Under the pieces are notes generated by a model, which ran no database searches, was not told where the DNA came from, and was given only the letters and a program-made list of their open reading frames with translations. A DNA stretch of 64,000 nt, taken from contig JAJCZM010000008.1 in assembly GCA_029262375.1 (NCBI GenBank), forward strand, positions 62,001 to 126,000, in the 5' to 3' direction. This DNA is from Deltaproteobacteria bacterium (GTDB lineage Bacteria; Desulfobacterota; Binatia; UBA1149; SPBQ01). The first letter of the stretch is position 1. Each line of letters opens with the position of its first letter. The position numbers and the translations under genes were made by a program. This document shows positions 8,618 to 17,045 of the stretch, piece by piece.

Positions 8618-8929
8618 TCAGTCGCGCGGCAGTCGTGACACCGGGCGACGACTCAGCATGCGGCCACCAGCGACCGACTTCGGGGCGGAGAAGCCATCCC
8701 AGTCGAACTCGCGATGACGCTTGAGCCCCATGCGGTAACAGCACATGTCGCTGTCGAGATCGTTATTGAACGTGCGCTGATATCCGTCGTCGAAGAGAAT
8801 GCGCACCAAACACGTCCCCCCCTCGATCGTCGAAGTCATTTCTTCGACGACCGCACCCATACCCCATTCCTCACGGGAGGGTTGGTAGACCCGATCGCCG
8901 AGTCTTAAGTAGAGGCGCACGTCGCGCAT
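8618..8929 (-). CDS. DUF3553-type small protein
   Basis: A ~103-residue protein starting at the ATG at 8929 (MRDVRLYLRLGDRVY). Its body matches the general pattern of DUF3553: a GDRVYQPSREEWGMGAVVEE block with the W-G-x-G-x-V core, then a beta-rich stretch and FDDGYQRTFNNDLDSDMCC. The fold is probably SH3-like and the function is unknown. The region further upstream in this frame (to 9052) overlaps the glutaredoxin-like gene and is unlikely to be translated. There is no strong ribosome site. It is at the downstream end of a minus-strand run with the redox protein and the sulfatase-like lipoprotein. Confidence 0.68.
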   Translation of the reverse strand: MRDVRLYLRLGDRVYQPSREEWGMGAVVEEMTSTIEGGTCLVRILFDDGYQRTFNNDLDSDMCCYRMGLKRHREFDWDGFSAPKSVAGGRMLSRRPVSRLPRD

Positions 8930-9030
8930 TTCGGTACCATACACCCCAGATAACCGACCTGACAACCGCGACTTGAACTGCAAAGTTTGTACCGAACCGT
9001 TTAAACAAGGGGCAGACGGGTGCACGGGAA

Positions 9031-9267
9031 TTAAAATTCCGTTCCGCCGCACGGAGCAACGTCGATCGCCGTACCTTTGACCCGAACCGGAACAATTCGG
9101 CGGCCGCCGGTAAGCTTGAGAAGCTCGGGAACAGCGTGCCGTTCACGCCCGACATCGATGACGATGGGCTGCTCACCGCCGGCACGCATTTCATCGAGCA
9201 GGCGCTGCGAATACGGGCACTCCGACCGCACATAGACAATCGTCGATGCTGCATGCTTCTCGCTCAC
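9031..9267 (-). CDS. Glutaredoxin-like CxxS protein
   Basis: A 78-residue thioredoxin-fold protein. It opens with a beta strand (STIVYVRSE) followed by the active-site motif CPYS, a helix (QRLLDEMRAGG), a second strand (PIVIDVG) and ends VPVRVKGTAIDVAPCGG. The second Cys of the usual CPYC is Ser, so a dithiol mechanism is not possible at the motif; a monothiol or peroxidatic role is more likely. The family resembles UXX-type redox proteins that sometimes carry selenocysteine at the first position; here it is an ordinary Cys codon. The start is a GTG overlapping the sulfatase-like gene's stop (GTGA), so it is translationally coupled to it. Confidence 0.7.
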   Translation of the reverse strand: MSEKHAASTIVYVRSECPYSQRLLDEMRAGGEQPIVIDVGRERHAVPELLKLTGGRRIVPVRVKGTAIDVAPCGGTEF

Positions 9268-10709
9268 TCGATGTACCCCAATCGGCGCAATGCCGTGAAA
9301 TCGTCCTCACTCATGGGCTCTTTTTCATCGTTGCGCGCCTCCATGAAGCGCTCGACGAACTGCTTATCGGTGGGCTTGTAACGCCACTGCGGCTCGAAAC
9401 GTCGTTCGTGATCGAAACGACGAGCGACTTCCTTAGCCAGACGCGGGCGCATGCCCGCCGCAGACGGATGCTCGCGGCCTCCCAGCGTGATCTCCGGCCG
9501 CGCGGTGCGCGACGCAACCGTGCGTACGGTCGTATAGCGACCATGCGCGGCCAACCGACTTCGCCCTTTCGTCCGTCTCGACGAAAACACGATTCGGTTC
9601 TGCCAGGGGACTGCCGAAGGCACGGGCGCTGCCTGCGCGTCGATGATCGGCCGCAACGACATTCCGGTACGCCGCGGCGACTCAGCGCCGACATAGTCGA
9701 GCACTGTCGGAAGAACATCGATAAGCGATACGACCGCGTCGCTAAATCGCGGCTTCACACTATGGGAGCGCGGTGGCTTGATGATAAACGGAATCCGGGT
9801 CGAGGCCTCCGTCAACGTCACGCCATGGCGAAAATAGACATCGTCGGAACCAAAACTCTCGCCATGATCCGCCGCAAAGATGATCAGCGCATCGTCGTAG
9901 ACGCCGTCTACTTTCAATTGATCGATGAGCCTGCCCAGTTCCGCATCGGCATGCGCGATTTCGCCATCGTACGCATCGATGTAGTCGCCGAGCGTTTTGT
10001 AGTCGTCGAGTCGTTGAAACGCGGGGATTTTCTCGCGCGGAAGAACCGGACCGCCACCGTCTCGATAGCGCCGACGATAGCGTGCCGGTGGCGTGTACGG
10101 ACCATGCGGGTCGATCAGATGTAGAAAGAAGAACGTCGCGCCCTTGCCACTGCCGTTGTTGCCGAGCCACTCGAGCGCAGCGTCTACGGTATCGGGAGCG
10201 TGCCGCTCGAAGTTCGCGCGCTTCGGCTCGCGCGCGGACATCGTGTCGTCCCAATGATTGAACCCTTGCCCCAATTCCGACAAGCGGTCGATCATGACCG
10301 TACTGCTCACGAAACCGCCGGTGCGATAGCCACGGTCTGCCAGAAGTTCAGCCAACGTGACGTTCTCGCGTGGGAGCGCTTGTCCGAGCGTCGTCAGCCC
10401 GTGTTCAAACGGGTACTCGCCCGTAAACATGGACGCATACGCGGGTGTCGTCTTCGGTGCCGTCGTAAAGGCTCGTGTAAACACGACGCCGTCTTGCGCC
10501 AAGCGCGTGATCGCAGGCGCGGTGTCGCGATGGTAGCCGTAGATCGGAAGGTGATCGGGCCGAAGCGTGTCGACCGTCAAAACGAAGACCGGTATCGCCG
10601 GCTCGCAAGCCGTGAGAAGCAGGAACAGCGGAACGAGAAGCATGCGCAGACCGCCACGAACGCCCCATCGGCGTTTCTGTGGTCGAGTTTTGCGCGCTGC
10701 GCGCTTCAT
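9264..10709 (-). CDS. Sulfatase-superfamily lipoprotein with Thr nucleophile
   Basis: A 481-residue exported lipoprotein (signal ending LLLTAC) of the alkaline phosphatase/sulfatase superfamily. The metal-site sequence VFVLTVDTLRPDHL and the later AADHGESFGSDDV segment are clear. The catalytic loop reads TAPKTTPAYASMFTG, so the position that holds Cys or Ser in true sulfatases ([CS]-x-P-S-R) is Thr and the Arg is Tyr. Formylglycine cannot be made at Thr; this suggests a phospho- or phosphonate-type hydrolase/transferase rather than an aryl sulfatase. The tail (RFDHERRFEPQWRYKPTDKQ) is unusual. It is in an operon with the CxxS redox protein downstream. Confidence 0.9.
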   Translation of the reverse strand: MKRAARKTRPQKRRWGVRGGLRMLLVPLFLLLTACEPAIPVFVLTVDTLRPDHLPIYGYHRDTAPAITRLAQDGVVFTRAFTTAPKTTPAYASMFTGEYPFEHGLTTLGQALPRENVTLAELLADRGYRTGGFVSSTVMIDRLSELGQGFNHWDDTMSAREPKRANFERHAPDTVDAALEWLGNNGSGKGATFFFLHLIDPHGPYTPPARYRRRYRDGGGPVLPREKIPAFQRLDDYKTLGDYIDAYDGEIAHADAELGRLIDQLKVDGVYDDALIIFAADHGESFGSDDVYFRHGVTLTEASTRIPFIIKPPRSHSVKPRFSDAVVSLIDVLPTVLDYVGAESPRRTGMSLRPIIDAQAAPVPSAVPWQNRIVFSSRRTKGRSRLAAHGRYTTVRTVASRTARPEITLGGREHPSAAGMRPRLAKEVARRFDHERRFEPQWRYKPTDKQFVERFMEARNDEKEPMSEDDFTALRRLGYIE

Positions 10710-10727
10710 CAGAAGAAACTCTGGGAC

Positions 10728-10937
10728 TTAGCCTTCGACGGCGGGAGGATCGAGCTTACGAACCACCGTGTCGAGAACACGAAGTTCTACGCCGTCATCC
10801 GAACGAATCGTCAAGATATTGCTGTACACGTTCATCGAGGGGCGCTCCTCGATCTGTACTACCGTGAACCGACCCGGATGGCTCTGATGGACGACCTGAT
10901 CGCCCATCTCAACGGGACACTTTCTCTTCTCGATCAT
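10728..10937 (-). CDS. Small beta-rich hypothetical protein
   Basis: A 69-residue protein taken from the ATG at 10937 (MIEKRKCPVEMGDQVV), 16 bases after the stop of the PlsC gene. The sequence MGDQVVHQSHPGRFTVVQIEERP followed by short strands and VVRKLDPP suggests a small SH3-like or KOW-like fold, somewhat like the DUF3553-type protein at 8618-8929. A longer version starting at 10994 would overlap plsC. The function is not recognised. Its position between PlsC and the sulfatase-like gene suggests one transcription unit. Confidence 0.5.
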   Translation of the reverse strand: MIEKRKCPVEMGDQVVHQSHPGRFTVVQIEERPSMNVYSNILTIRSDDGVELRVLDTVVRKLDPPAVEG

Positions 10938-10953
10938 CGCGCGAAGTACTAGC

Positions 10954-11886
10954 CTAGCCGAGGAAGATTGACGAACGGCGATCCACGCCGCCACGAAGCA
11001 ACAAGTGGACGGTTCGCCTCAGCCGCTCGCTCATCGTCTCGAAATCCATGCCGCCGGCGCCCCGGAAACGGCGCTCTCGGTACAGGTAAATACGCGGTCC
11101 GAAGACGATCGTCCATTTCGTAGGCAGTGGGATCAGGCCCGCTAAGCCGAAGAACGGGAAGAACGGCGTAATCGGCACGTAGGGCGCGCCGATGGCCTGG
11201 CCCAGCGCTTTGCTGCGACCGATCATCGGGTAAATCTCTTCGGCACCGACCACGGCAAACGGCACGATCGGAATCCGGTGTCGGCAGCTCAGGCGGGGAG
11301 CGGATGACGAGAACGGCCCGAGCTTGTACCGATCTTCGTAGAGCTTGGCGACCCCGCTTACCCCTTCAGGGAAGATCGCGACGGCCTCGCCGCGAGAGAG
11401 CAATTCATCGGCAACTGCGTAGTTCGCGGGCGCCCCACCAAGCTTGCGGTAGGCGTCGCGAAGCGGAGGAGCGTTCTCGACGAAGCGATCGTAAAGCGGT
11501 CGGAGTGTACGTTGCGGACCGGGGTTCTCGGTGGTCAGCGCGTACGCGAGCATGGTGGCGTCAAACGGAAGTCCGCCCGAGTGATTGCCGACGAGGATGA
11601 CCGGACCATCGGCGGGTACATGCTCGGCGCCGATCGTATCGACGCGCCAGTACTGGTCATAAAGGAATTTGAAGATCGGTCGGCTGCGCGTACGGAAGTC
11701 GAGATCCAGGCCATAATCGACCGAAGCGCCGGCGCGCAGTGCTTCCTCGGCACGCGGTGCGGTAGCACGGTCGAATGCGATGTCCATGCGCTCCTCGAGA
11801 GTCGGTACTCGAGCTGCCGACGCTGGAATCGAGTTCGAATCAGCAAGCGGGCTGCCGACGCGCGGCGACTGGCGATGACGATCCAT
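10954..11886 (-). CDS. PlsC-type lysophospholipid acyltransferase
   Basis: A 310-residue 1-acylglycerol-3-phosphate acyltransferase family protein. Acyltransferase blocks: VILVGNHSGGLPFDATM (block I His and Asp) near residue 105, VAIFPEGVSGVAKLYEDRY (block III, FPEG) near 175, and RIPIVPFAVVGAEEIYP (block IV) near 205. The end has a hydrophobic re-entrant stretch (PYVPITPFFPFFGLAGLIPLP) as in the subgroup often found in actinobacteria and delta-proteobacteria. It would act at the inner membrane on lysophosphatidic or related acceptors. The first ~35 residues are low-confidence and an internal start at the MDIAFDRA segment is possible. Confidence 0.86.
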   Translation of the reverse strand: MDRHRQSPRVGSPLADSNSIPASAARVPTLEERMDIAFDRATAPRAEEALRAGASVDYGLDLDFRTRSRPIFKFLYDQYWRVDTIGAEHVPADGPVILVGNHSGGLPFDATMLAYALTTENPGPQRTLRPLYDRFVENAPPLRDAYRKLGGAPANYAVADELLSRGEAVAIFPEGVSGVAKLYEDRYKLGPFSSSAPRLSCRHRIPIVPFAVVGAEEIYPMIGRSKALGQAIGAPYVPITPFFPFFGLAGLIPLPTKWTIVFGPRIYLYRERRFRGAGGMDFETMSERLRRTVHLLLRGGVDRRSSIFLG

Positions 11887-11972
11887 CTGCTGCCGAAGCT
11901 ATCAAACGAAGCGAAACCCCTCAACCGAGGGGGCCATCAAAATCGCGGCAACCACCCGAATTCGAGGGCCGC

Positions 11973-13670
11973 TCAGTCGTCCTTGAATACCGCCATGTTG
12001 GTGAGGCGCTCGCGCGCCGAATCGCGTCGTAACGCGGTGATCGAACGTGCACCCTCTGCGACGATACCGAACGCAAGCACGAGCAATAATGCACCGAGCG
12101 AAAAGAGCAGCGTCTGGCCTTCATCCCAGAAGCGGGCGAGGTTGCGGACCATCGCGACCAAGGTAGTGACGGTCATCAACAACATCGGCACTCCCGTAAC
12201 CAGCCAATTGCGGCCACGTTGGTAGAGATAGATCGTGGCGACCAGCAGCGTGAGACTGGCAAGCAACTGATTCGTCGTTCCGAATAGTCCCCACAGCGCT
12301 AGACCGACCGGCCTACCATCGACGCGGTAGAACGCGAAGAAACCGATGACGAGTACCGCTAACGCCGACGTCACAAAGCGATTCTCGTTCTTCATCCCCA
12401 GCGTCGCACCCATCTCGGCGATGTTGTAGCGCAGTAGGCGCGTCGCCGAATCGAGTGTAGTCAGTGCGAACGACACCACAACGACGGCGATCAGGCCTGT
12501 CGCCAGTTCGAGTGGGATTCCGAGCGCCGCAACGAAATTCGCGCTGCCTTCGATGAACACGCCGATCTTCACGCCAAGGGAGTTGGCACTCCCCCAACTT
12601 GCGTAGTGTTGATGCCACTCGCCCGGGGTCGAGAACCCGGCGGTACACGCGAGCACGGCCATCAAGCCGAGCAAGGATTCACCGATCATGCCGCCGTAGC
12701 CGATCATGCGAGCATCGCTCTCACGCGCGATCTGCTTCGAGGTGGTTCCCGACGACACCAAGCCGTGAAATCCAGAAACCGCGCCGCAGGCGATCACGAC
12801 GAAGACGAAGGGAAAGATCGGCGGCGCGCCCTCCGGTGCCACGACGACGGCCGGCGACGCGAAAGTGGGCTGCAGGTAGAAGAATCCGGCGTACATCAGG
12901 AACACGCCGACGTACAAGAGCAACGAATTGATGAAGTCGCGCGGCTGCAAGAGCATCCAAACCGGCAAGATCGACGCGGCAAGACTGTACAGCAACAGCA
13001 GCGCACCCCAGCCGTCGCGATTGTCCCAAGCAATCGGCGCGATGCCGCCGAGTGAAACGTAGACGACGATCGCCAACGTGAGAAGGAACCCGACAACCGC
13101 GGTCGGGATCGACGCGAAGCCGCGCTTGTAGACCAACACACCGACGACGCCGGCAATGCCCATCAACGCGAACGACGGCACGATGGCCCCTGGATAAAAT
13201 TCCGGCGTGAACAACGTGGAGATCACCGACACGAACACGCCCATCGCAAGCGCGATGCCGAAGAAAATGATCAGGTGGAACATGCTCTTGGCACGCGCAC
13301 CGATGATGCCTTCGGTGATCGCTCCCACCGACAGGCCGCGCGCACGCATCGACATCACCAAAGCGCTGAAATCATGCACGCAACCGACGAGCAGAGCACC
13401 GAACACAACCCAGATCATTCCGGGAAGCCAACCCCAGATTACCGCGATTGCCGGCCCCAGCATCGGAGAGAGGCCGGTTATGGATGCATAGTGATGTCCG
13501 AACAGGACGTAGCGATTGGTAGGCATGAAGTCGACGTCATCGCGATAGGTATGCGATGGCGTCTCGACTTCATCCGAAAGCGCGAAGACACGGCGCGACA
13601 AATAGCCGGCGTAGAATCTATAGCCTACTACGTAGAGCAGCAGACAGACGATCGCCGCTATCGACGCCAA
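11973..13670 (-). CDS. cstA: Carbon starvation protein CstA-type transporter
   Basis: A 565-residue polytopic inner-membrane protein with ~16 hydrophobic segments. It shows CstA hallmarks: FGHHYASITGLSPMLGPAI near residue 57, PGMIWVVFGALLVGCVHDF, and SGFHGLVSSGTTSKQI near residue 300. CstA proteins take up peptides or pyruvate, and some are induced on starvation. The start is a TTG (MASIAAIVCLL) with a weak GGAG upstream, three bases after the helicase stop codon, so it is translated from the dsbD-helicase-cstA transcript. Confidence 0.95.
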   Translation of the reverse strand: MASIAAIVCLLLYVVGYRFYAGYLSRRVFALSDEVETPSHTYRDDVDFMPTNRYVLFGHHYASITGLSPMLGPAIAVIWGWLPGMIWVVFGALLVGCVHDFSALVMSMRARGLSVGAITEGIIGARAKSMFHLIIFFGIALAMGVFVSVISTLFTPEFYPGAIVPSFALMGIAGVVGVLVYKRGFASIPTAVVGFLLTLAIVVYVSLGGIAPIAWDNRDGWGALLLLYSLAASILPVWMLLQPRDFINSLLLYVGVFLMYAGFFYLQPTFASPAVVVAPEGAPPIFPFVFVVIACGAVSGFHGLVSSGTTSKQIARESDARMIGYGGMIGESLLGLMAVLACTAGFSTPGEWHQHYASWGSANSLGVKIGVFIEGSANFVAALGIPLELATGLIAVVVVSFALTTLDSATRLLRYNIAEMGATLGMKNENRFVTSALAVLVIGFFAFYRVDGRPVGLALWGLFGTTNQLLASLTLLVATIYLYQRGRNWLVTGVPMLLMTVTTLVAMVRNLARFWDEGQTLLFSLGALLLVLAFGIVAEGARSITALRRDSARERLTNMAVFKDD

Positions 13671-13673
13671 GAC

Positions 13674-15143
13674 CTAGTCTCCGTTACCCGCGCTATCGCC
13701 GGTACCGGCCGAAGCCTCTTCACCCGGCTTACGCTTACGTCGGCGTCGTCGCTTCTTGCGCGCCGGACCATCGGCGCCTTCCGCGCCGCTGCGCGGGGCA
13801 GCCGAATCCTTTGGGCCGGGCTTTGGACCTTCGCCGTCCTTGCTCGGCTCCGCGCGTGGCTCCGAGCGACGCTCGGATCTGCCTGACGAGCTACGTCCAC
13901 CGTCCCCCGATCTACCGCGACCGCGGGGCGCGCTGCTGCCGGACCGACCGCCGGGCGTGCGCGGCTTGCGCGGAGGCGGCGTCCACGGTGCGGGCTCGAC
14001 GAACATGCCGGGTTCCGCAAACTCGTGCGGCAGCTTGTGGCCGATGTATTCTTCGATCGCTTCGAGAGAGTAGACGTACTCTTCGCAGGCTAGCGAATAC
14101 GCCTTACCTGACGCGCCTGCGCGAGCGGTTCGCCCGATACGATGAACGTAGTCCTCGGGATCCTGCGGCAGATCGTAGTTGAACACGTGCGTGACGTCTT
14201 CGATGTGAAGCCCGCGCGATGCAACGTCAGTACACACGAGCACGCGCAAGCTTCCGTCCTTCAAACGATCGAGCAACTTGATGCGTTTGCGCTGATCGAC
14301 GTCGCCCGCCAATGCGCCGACATCATAGCCCTGCGCCTCCAACCGAGAGGCGAGCCGAGCCGCCGTGCTGCGCATGTTGACGAAAATCAGTGCACGCCCC
14401 GGCTTCTCTTGTTCGAGCAACCCCAACAACGTCGGCAGCTTTTCGTGTTGGCCGACGTGGTACACGTGTTGCTCGATATTGTCGGCGGTGACGGAATCAT
14501 CGGAAGCCGATATCTTCTCAACACGATTCATGTGCTCGTACGCAAGTTCGAGAACACGATGCGAGAGCGTCGCCGAATACAACAGCGATTGGCGCTTGTC
14601 GGGCATCGGCATACGTCGAATCAGGAAGCGAATGTCGTCGATGAAACCCATGTCGAACATGCGATCGGCTTCGTCGATAACGAGAAACTCCGTCTCGTCG
14701 AGCGTGTAGGCACGCTGGCGAAAGTAGTCGATCAAACGCCCCGGTGTTCCGATGAGAAGATCGACTCCTTCTTTGATTGCGTCGAGCTGCTTGTTGTAGT
14801 CGACCCCACCGTAGACGGCGAGAATCGACAGCCCGGTATGCTTACCGAGAAGTTCGCATTCGTCTTTGATCTGGATCGCCAGTTCGCGTGTCGGCGCAAT
14901 CATCAGCGCATGCGGCGCGCTGCCGGGCTCGCGCTTGCGATACTTTCCGCTGAGAAGGCGCGAGAAGATCGCAATGAGGAAAGCCGCCGTCTTGCCGGTG
15001 CCGGTTTGTGCCTGCCCCGCGACGTCGGTCCCTGCCAATCCGTGAGGCAACGTGAGTGCCTGAATCGGCGTACACTCGACGAAACCTGCGTCTTCGATGC
15101 CCCGCCTAACAGGTTCGGGTAATTCAAATTCACTAAACTTGAT
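13674..15143 (-). CDS. DEAD-box RNA helicase (no standard start codon)
   Basis: An RNA helicase of ~489 residues. All core motifs are present: Q motif (GFVECTPIQ, ~residue 20), Walker A AQTGTGKT, PTREL, TPGR, DEAD (VIDEADRMFDMGF), SAT, and HRIGRTARAG. The C-terminus is a long low-complexity Gly/Ser/Arg region ending in a Lys/Arg cluster (KKRRRRRKRK), typical of RhlE-like enzymes. The frame containing the Q motif runs back only to a TAA at about 15180 and holds no ATG, GTG, TTG or CTG. The best-placed codon is an ATC at 15143, eight bases after an AGGGG ribosome site, giving (M)KFSEFELPEPVRRGI. The TTG at 15050 would lose the Q motif. Confidence 0.88.
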   Translation of the reverse strand: MKFSEFELPEPVRRGIEDAGFVECTPIQALTLPHGLAGTDVAGQAQTGTGKTAAFLIAIFSRLLSGKYRKREPGSAPHALMIAPTRELAIQIKDECELLGKHTGLSILAVYGGVDYNKQLDAIKEGVDLLIGTPGRLIDYFRQRAYTLDETEFLVIDEADRMFDMGFIDDIRFLIRRMPMPDKRQSLLYSATLSHRVLELAYEHMNRVEKISASDDSVTADNIEQHVYHVGQHEKLPTLLGLLEQEKPGRALIFVNMRSTAARLASRLEAQGYDVGALAGDVDQRKRIKLLDRLKDGSLRVLVCTDVASRGLHIEDVTHVFNYDLPQDPEDYVHRIGRTARAGASGKAYSLACEEYVYSLEAIEEYIGHKLPHEFAEPGMFVEPAPWTPPPRKPRTPGGRSGSSAPRGRGRSGDGGRSSSGRSERRSEPRAEPSKDGEGPKPGPKDSAAPRSGAEGADGPARKKRRRRRKRKPGEEASAGTGDSAGNGD

Positions 15144-15163
15144 GAGGATTCCCCTGTGTCCGT

Positions 15164-16996
15164 TTACGCACCACTCGCGTTACCAAGCGAAGCTTTGTCG
15201 GAGGCGTCGGATTTCTTCCAACCCTCGCGCAACAACTTGGCGAAATCGTCGGGACCGATGAAACCTATTTTGCGTTTCCATTCTTTCCCATCAGGTCCGT
15301 AAAAAATCGTTGTCGGTGCGCCGAATACCTCGAAGCTCTTTAGTATCAGTTCGGTACGCCGATCGCTGGTCGTCATGTCGACCGATATGAAGGTCATGCC
15401 CTTGCCGGCTTCGAGCACGGTGGCATCTTTAAAGGTACGCTCTTCCATTTCCTTGCAGGGCAGGCACCAGTCGGCGCCAAACTCCATGACGAACGGCGAG
15501 CCGCTCTTTCGGGCGGCGTCGTAGGTTGGTGCAGAGAAGTCCTGCCAAGGAAGTTCCGCCGATGCGTCGCCGGCGGGGGCATAGACGAACACGATCGCTG
15601 CCAAGGCGACCACACCAGCCACTCGTCGACCGAAAAGAAACGTTCGGAACTCGGATCCTGCTTTGTCGATGAATGCTAAAAACACGGTCGCTCCCGCTAG
15701 ATAACCGGCCATGAGCCAGTGCTCGATGTTATCGGGAAGTAGTCCGCCGGCGAAATACAGAGCCATCGCCAGCAAGATGCAGCCGAAAAGATGCTCGGTC
15801 CATTGTAGCCAAGCTCCTGAACGGGGCAGCGCAGAAATCGACCCTGCAGCGGCCGCCAGCACCACATAGGGAAGCCCCAGCCCCAGCGCCAAGAGGAAAA
15901 ATAGCAGCACGCCGTGCGCCACGTCGCCCTGACTGCCCACGTACACCAGCAAACCCACGACGACGGGTCCCACGCAGGGCGCCGCCACCAGCCCCATGGT
16001 CATGCCCATGAAAAAGGCGCCCAAGGCACCGCCACCGGCTGCGCCGATCTTGGTCGCCAGTGCCGTTGGAATCTGAATTTGAAAAACGCCGAAAGCCGAC
16101 AGCGCCAACGCCACCATCAATGCCGCCAGCCCGAACTGCACGGAGGGCATCGCGATCACCGAGCCGAAGAAGCTGCCTGAGAGAGCCGCCGAAGCGCCGA
16201 CGGCGGAGAACGTCACTGCGATCCCGAGCACATAGACGACCGCGAGCCAGATACGACGCCCGCGCCTACCGCCCGCTTGCCCGCCGAAGAACGCGATCGT
16301 CACCAAGATCAGGGGGTACACGCAAGGCGTCAGGTTCAGGATCAGACCGAGGCCGAGCATGACCGGCACGACGACCCACGGCCCTGCTTCCACACTGGCG
16401 GCGATCCGCTGCGCTTCTGAGTTGCCGGAAAACGCCGCGGCGCCGGCGTCGCTCTGCGTCCAACCCAACGGCAGTTCAATACTCGTGGGGCGTAAGCAAA
16501 CCCTGTCGTTGCAAGCTTGGTAGTGCAGTACGGCCGTGGCCGGGCCGCTCAAGTCGGCATCTTCTGCGGCACTTAGCTGCGCGCGCACGACGATGTCGCC
16601 CTCAAAGAGTTCGAGGTCTTTGTCGCCGGCGAACTCGAGGCGTCGAACCAGCGGCGCCGGAAACTCTGCGTCAGCCGCCGAAACTCCGTCCGGCAGTCTC
16701 CACTCGATACGCGTTGGAATCAGGAACTTTTGCTTGGGTGCCGGCGCATTGATGTGCCAGCCCTCGTCGATACTGATCGAGAGCGTTACCGTCGCCGAAT
16801 CGCCGACGACCAACGGTCCGGTCGCGATCGATGCACGCACGGGTGTATCAACAGCTCCGGCGCTCTGCGGTGTGAGAGCGGCGTTGAAAGTGAGCGCCAA
16901 AATCGCCGCGAAGAATGCGGCTGGAACTTTGCGGGCTTGCCGCTGGGCCGAACGAAAACGGCCACGAGAGAAGAGCACGACGTCTAAGGTAGTCAA
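15164..16996 (-). CDS. dsbD: Thiol:disulfide interchange protein DsbD
   Basis: A ~610-residue inner-membrane protein that passes electrons from cytoplasmic thioredoxin to periplasmic substrates. Order: signal/anchor (AAFFAAILALTFNAAL), N-terminal periplasmic domain with a Cys pair (CNDRVC, ~residue 150), about eight membrane segments carrying the paired cysteines in TPCVYPLILVT and AAPCVGPVVVGLL, and a C-terminal thioredoxin domain with CLPC (GADWCLPCKEMEER). The start is uncertain: a TTG at 16996 or a GTG at 16978; the frame is open much further upstream but that region is taken by pagL. It may supply reductant for the c-type cytochrome system encoded at 45-47 kb. Confidence 0.92.
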   Translation of the reverse strand: MTTLDVVLFSRGRFRSAQRQARKVPAAFFAAILALTFNAALTPQSAGAVDTPVRASIATGPLVVGDSATVTLSISIDEGWHINAPAPKQKFLIPTRIEWRLPDGVSAADAEFPAPLVRRLEFAGDKDLELFEGDIVVRAQLSAAEDADLSGPATAVLHYQACNDRVCLRPTSIELPLGWTQSDAGAAAFSGNSEAQRIAASVEAGPWVVVPVMLGLGLILNLTPCVYPLILVTIAFFGGQAGGRRGRRIWLAVVYVLGIAVTFSAVGASAALSGSFFGSVIAMPSVQFGLAALMVALALSAFGVFQIQIPTALATKIGAAGGGALGAFFMGMTMGLVAAPCVGPVVVGLLVYVGSQGDVAHGVLLFFLLALGLGLPYVVLAAAAGSISALPRSGAWLQWTEHLFGCILLAMALYFAGGLLPDNIEHWLMAGYLAGATVFLAFIDKAGSEFRTFLFGRRVAGVVALAAIVFVYAPAGDASAELPWQDFSAPTYDAARKSGSPFVMEFGADWCLPCKEMEERTFKDATVLEAGKGMTFISVDMTTSDRRTELILKSFEVFGAPTTIFYGPDGKEWKRKIGFIGPDDFAKLLREGWKKSDASDKASLGNASGA

Positions 16997-17045
16997 AATG
17001 CTCGGGATTTGCGAGCCGTGGCCCCCGGGGCTAAGGAGGGTCGCT

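Noticed and set aside
9246..10124. 292-codon plus-strand frame opposite the sulfatase-like gene
   Set aside because: Shadow of a protein with clear superfamily motifs; its sequence is basic and low-complexity.
11280..11345. Possible compensated frameshift in PlsC (GPFSSSAPRLSCRH)
   Set aside because: The expected block IV (RIPIVPFAVVGAEE) follows in the same frame, so the unusual stretch is more simply divergence.
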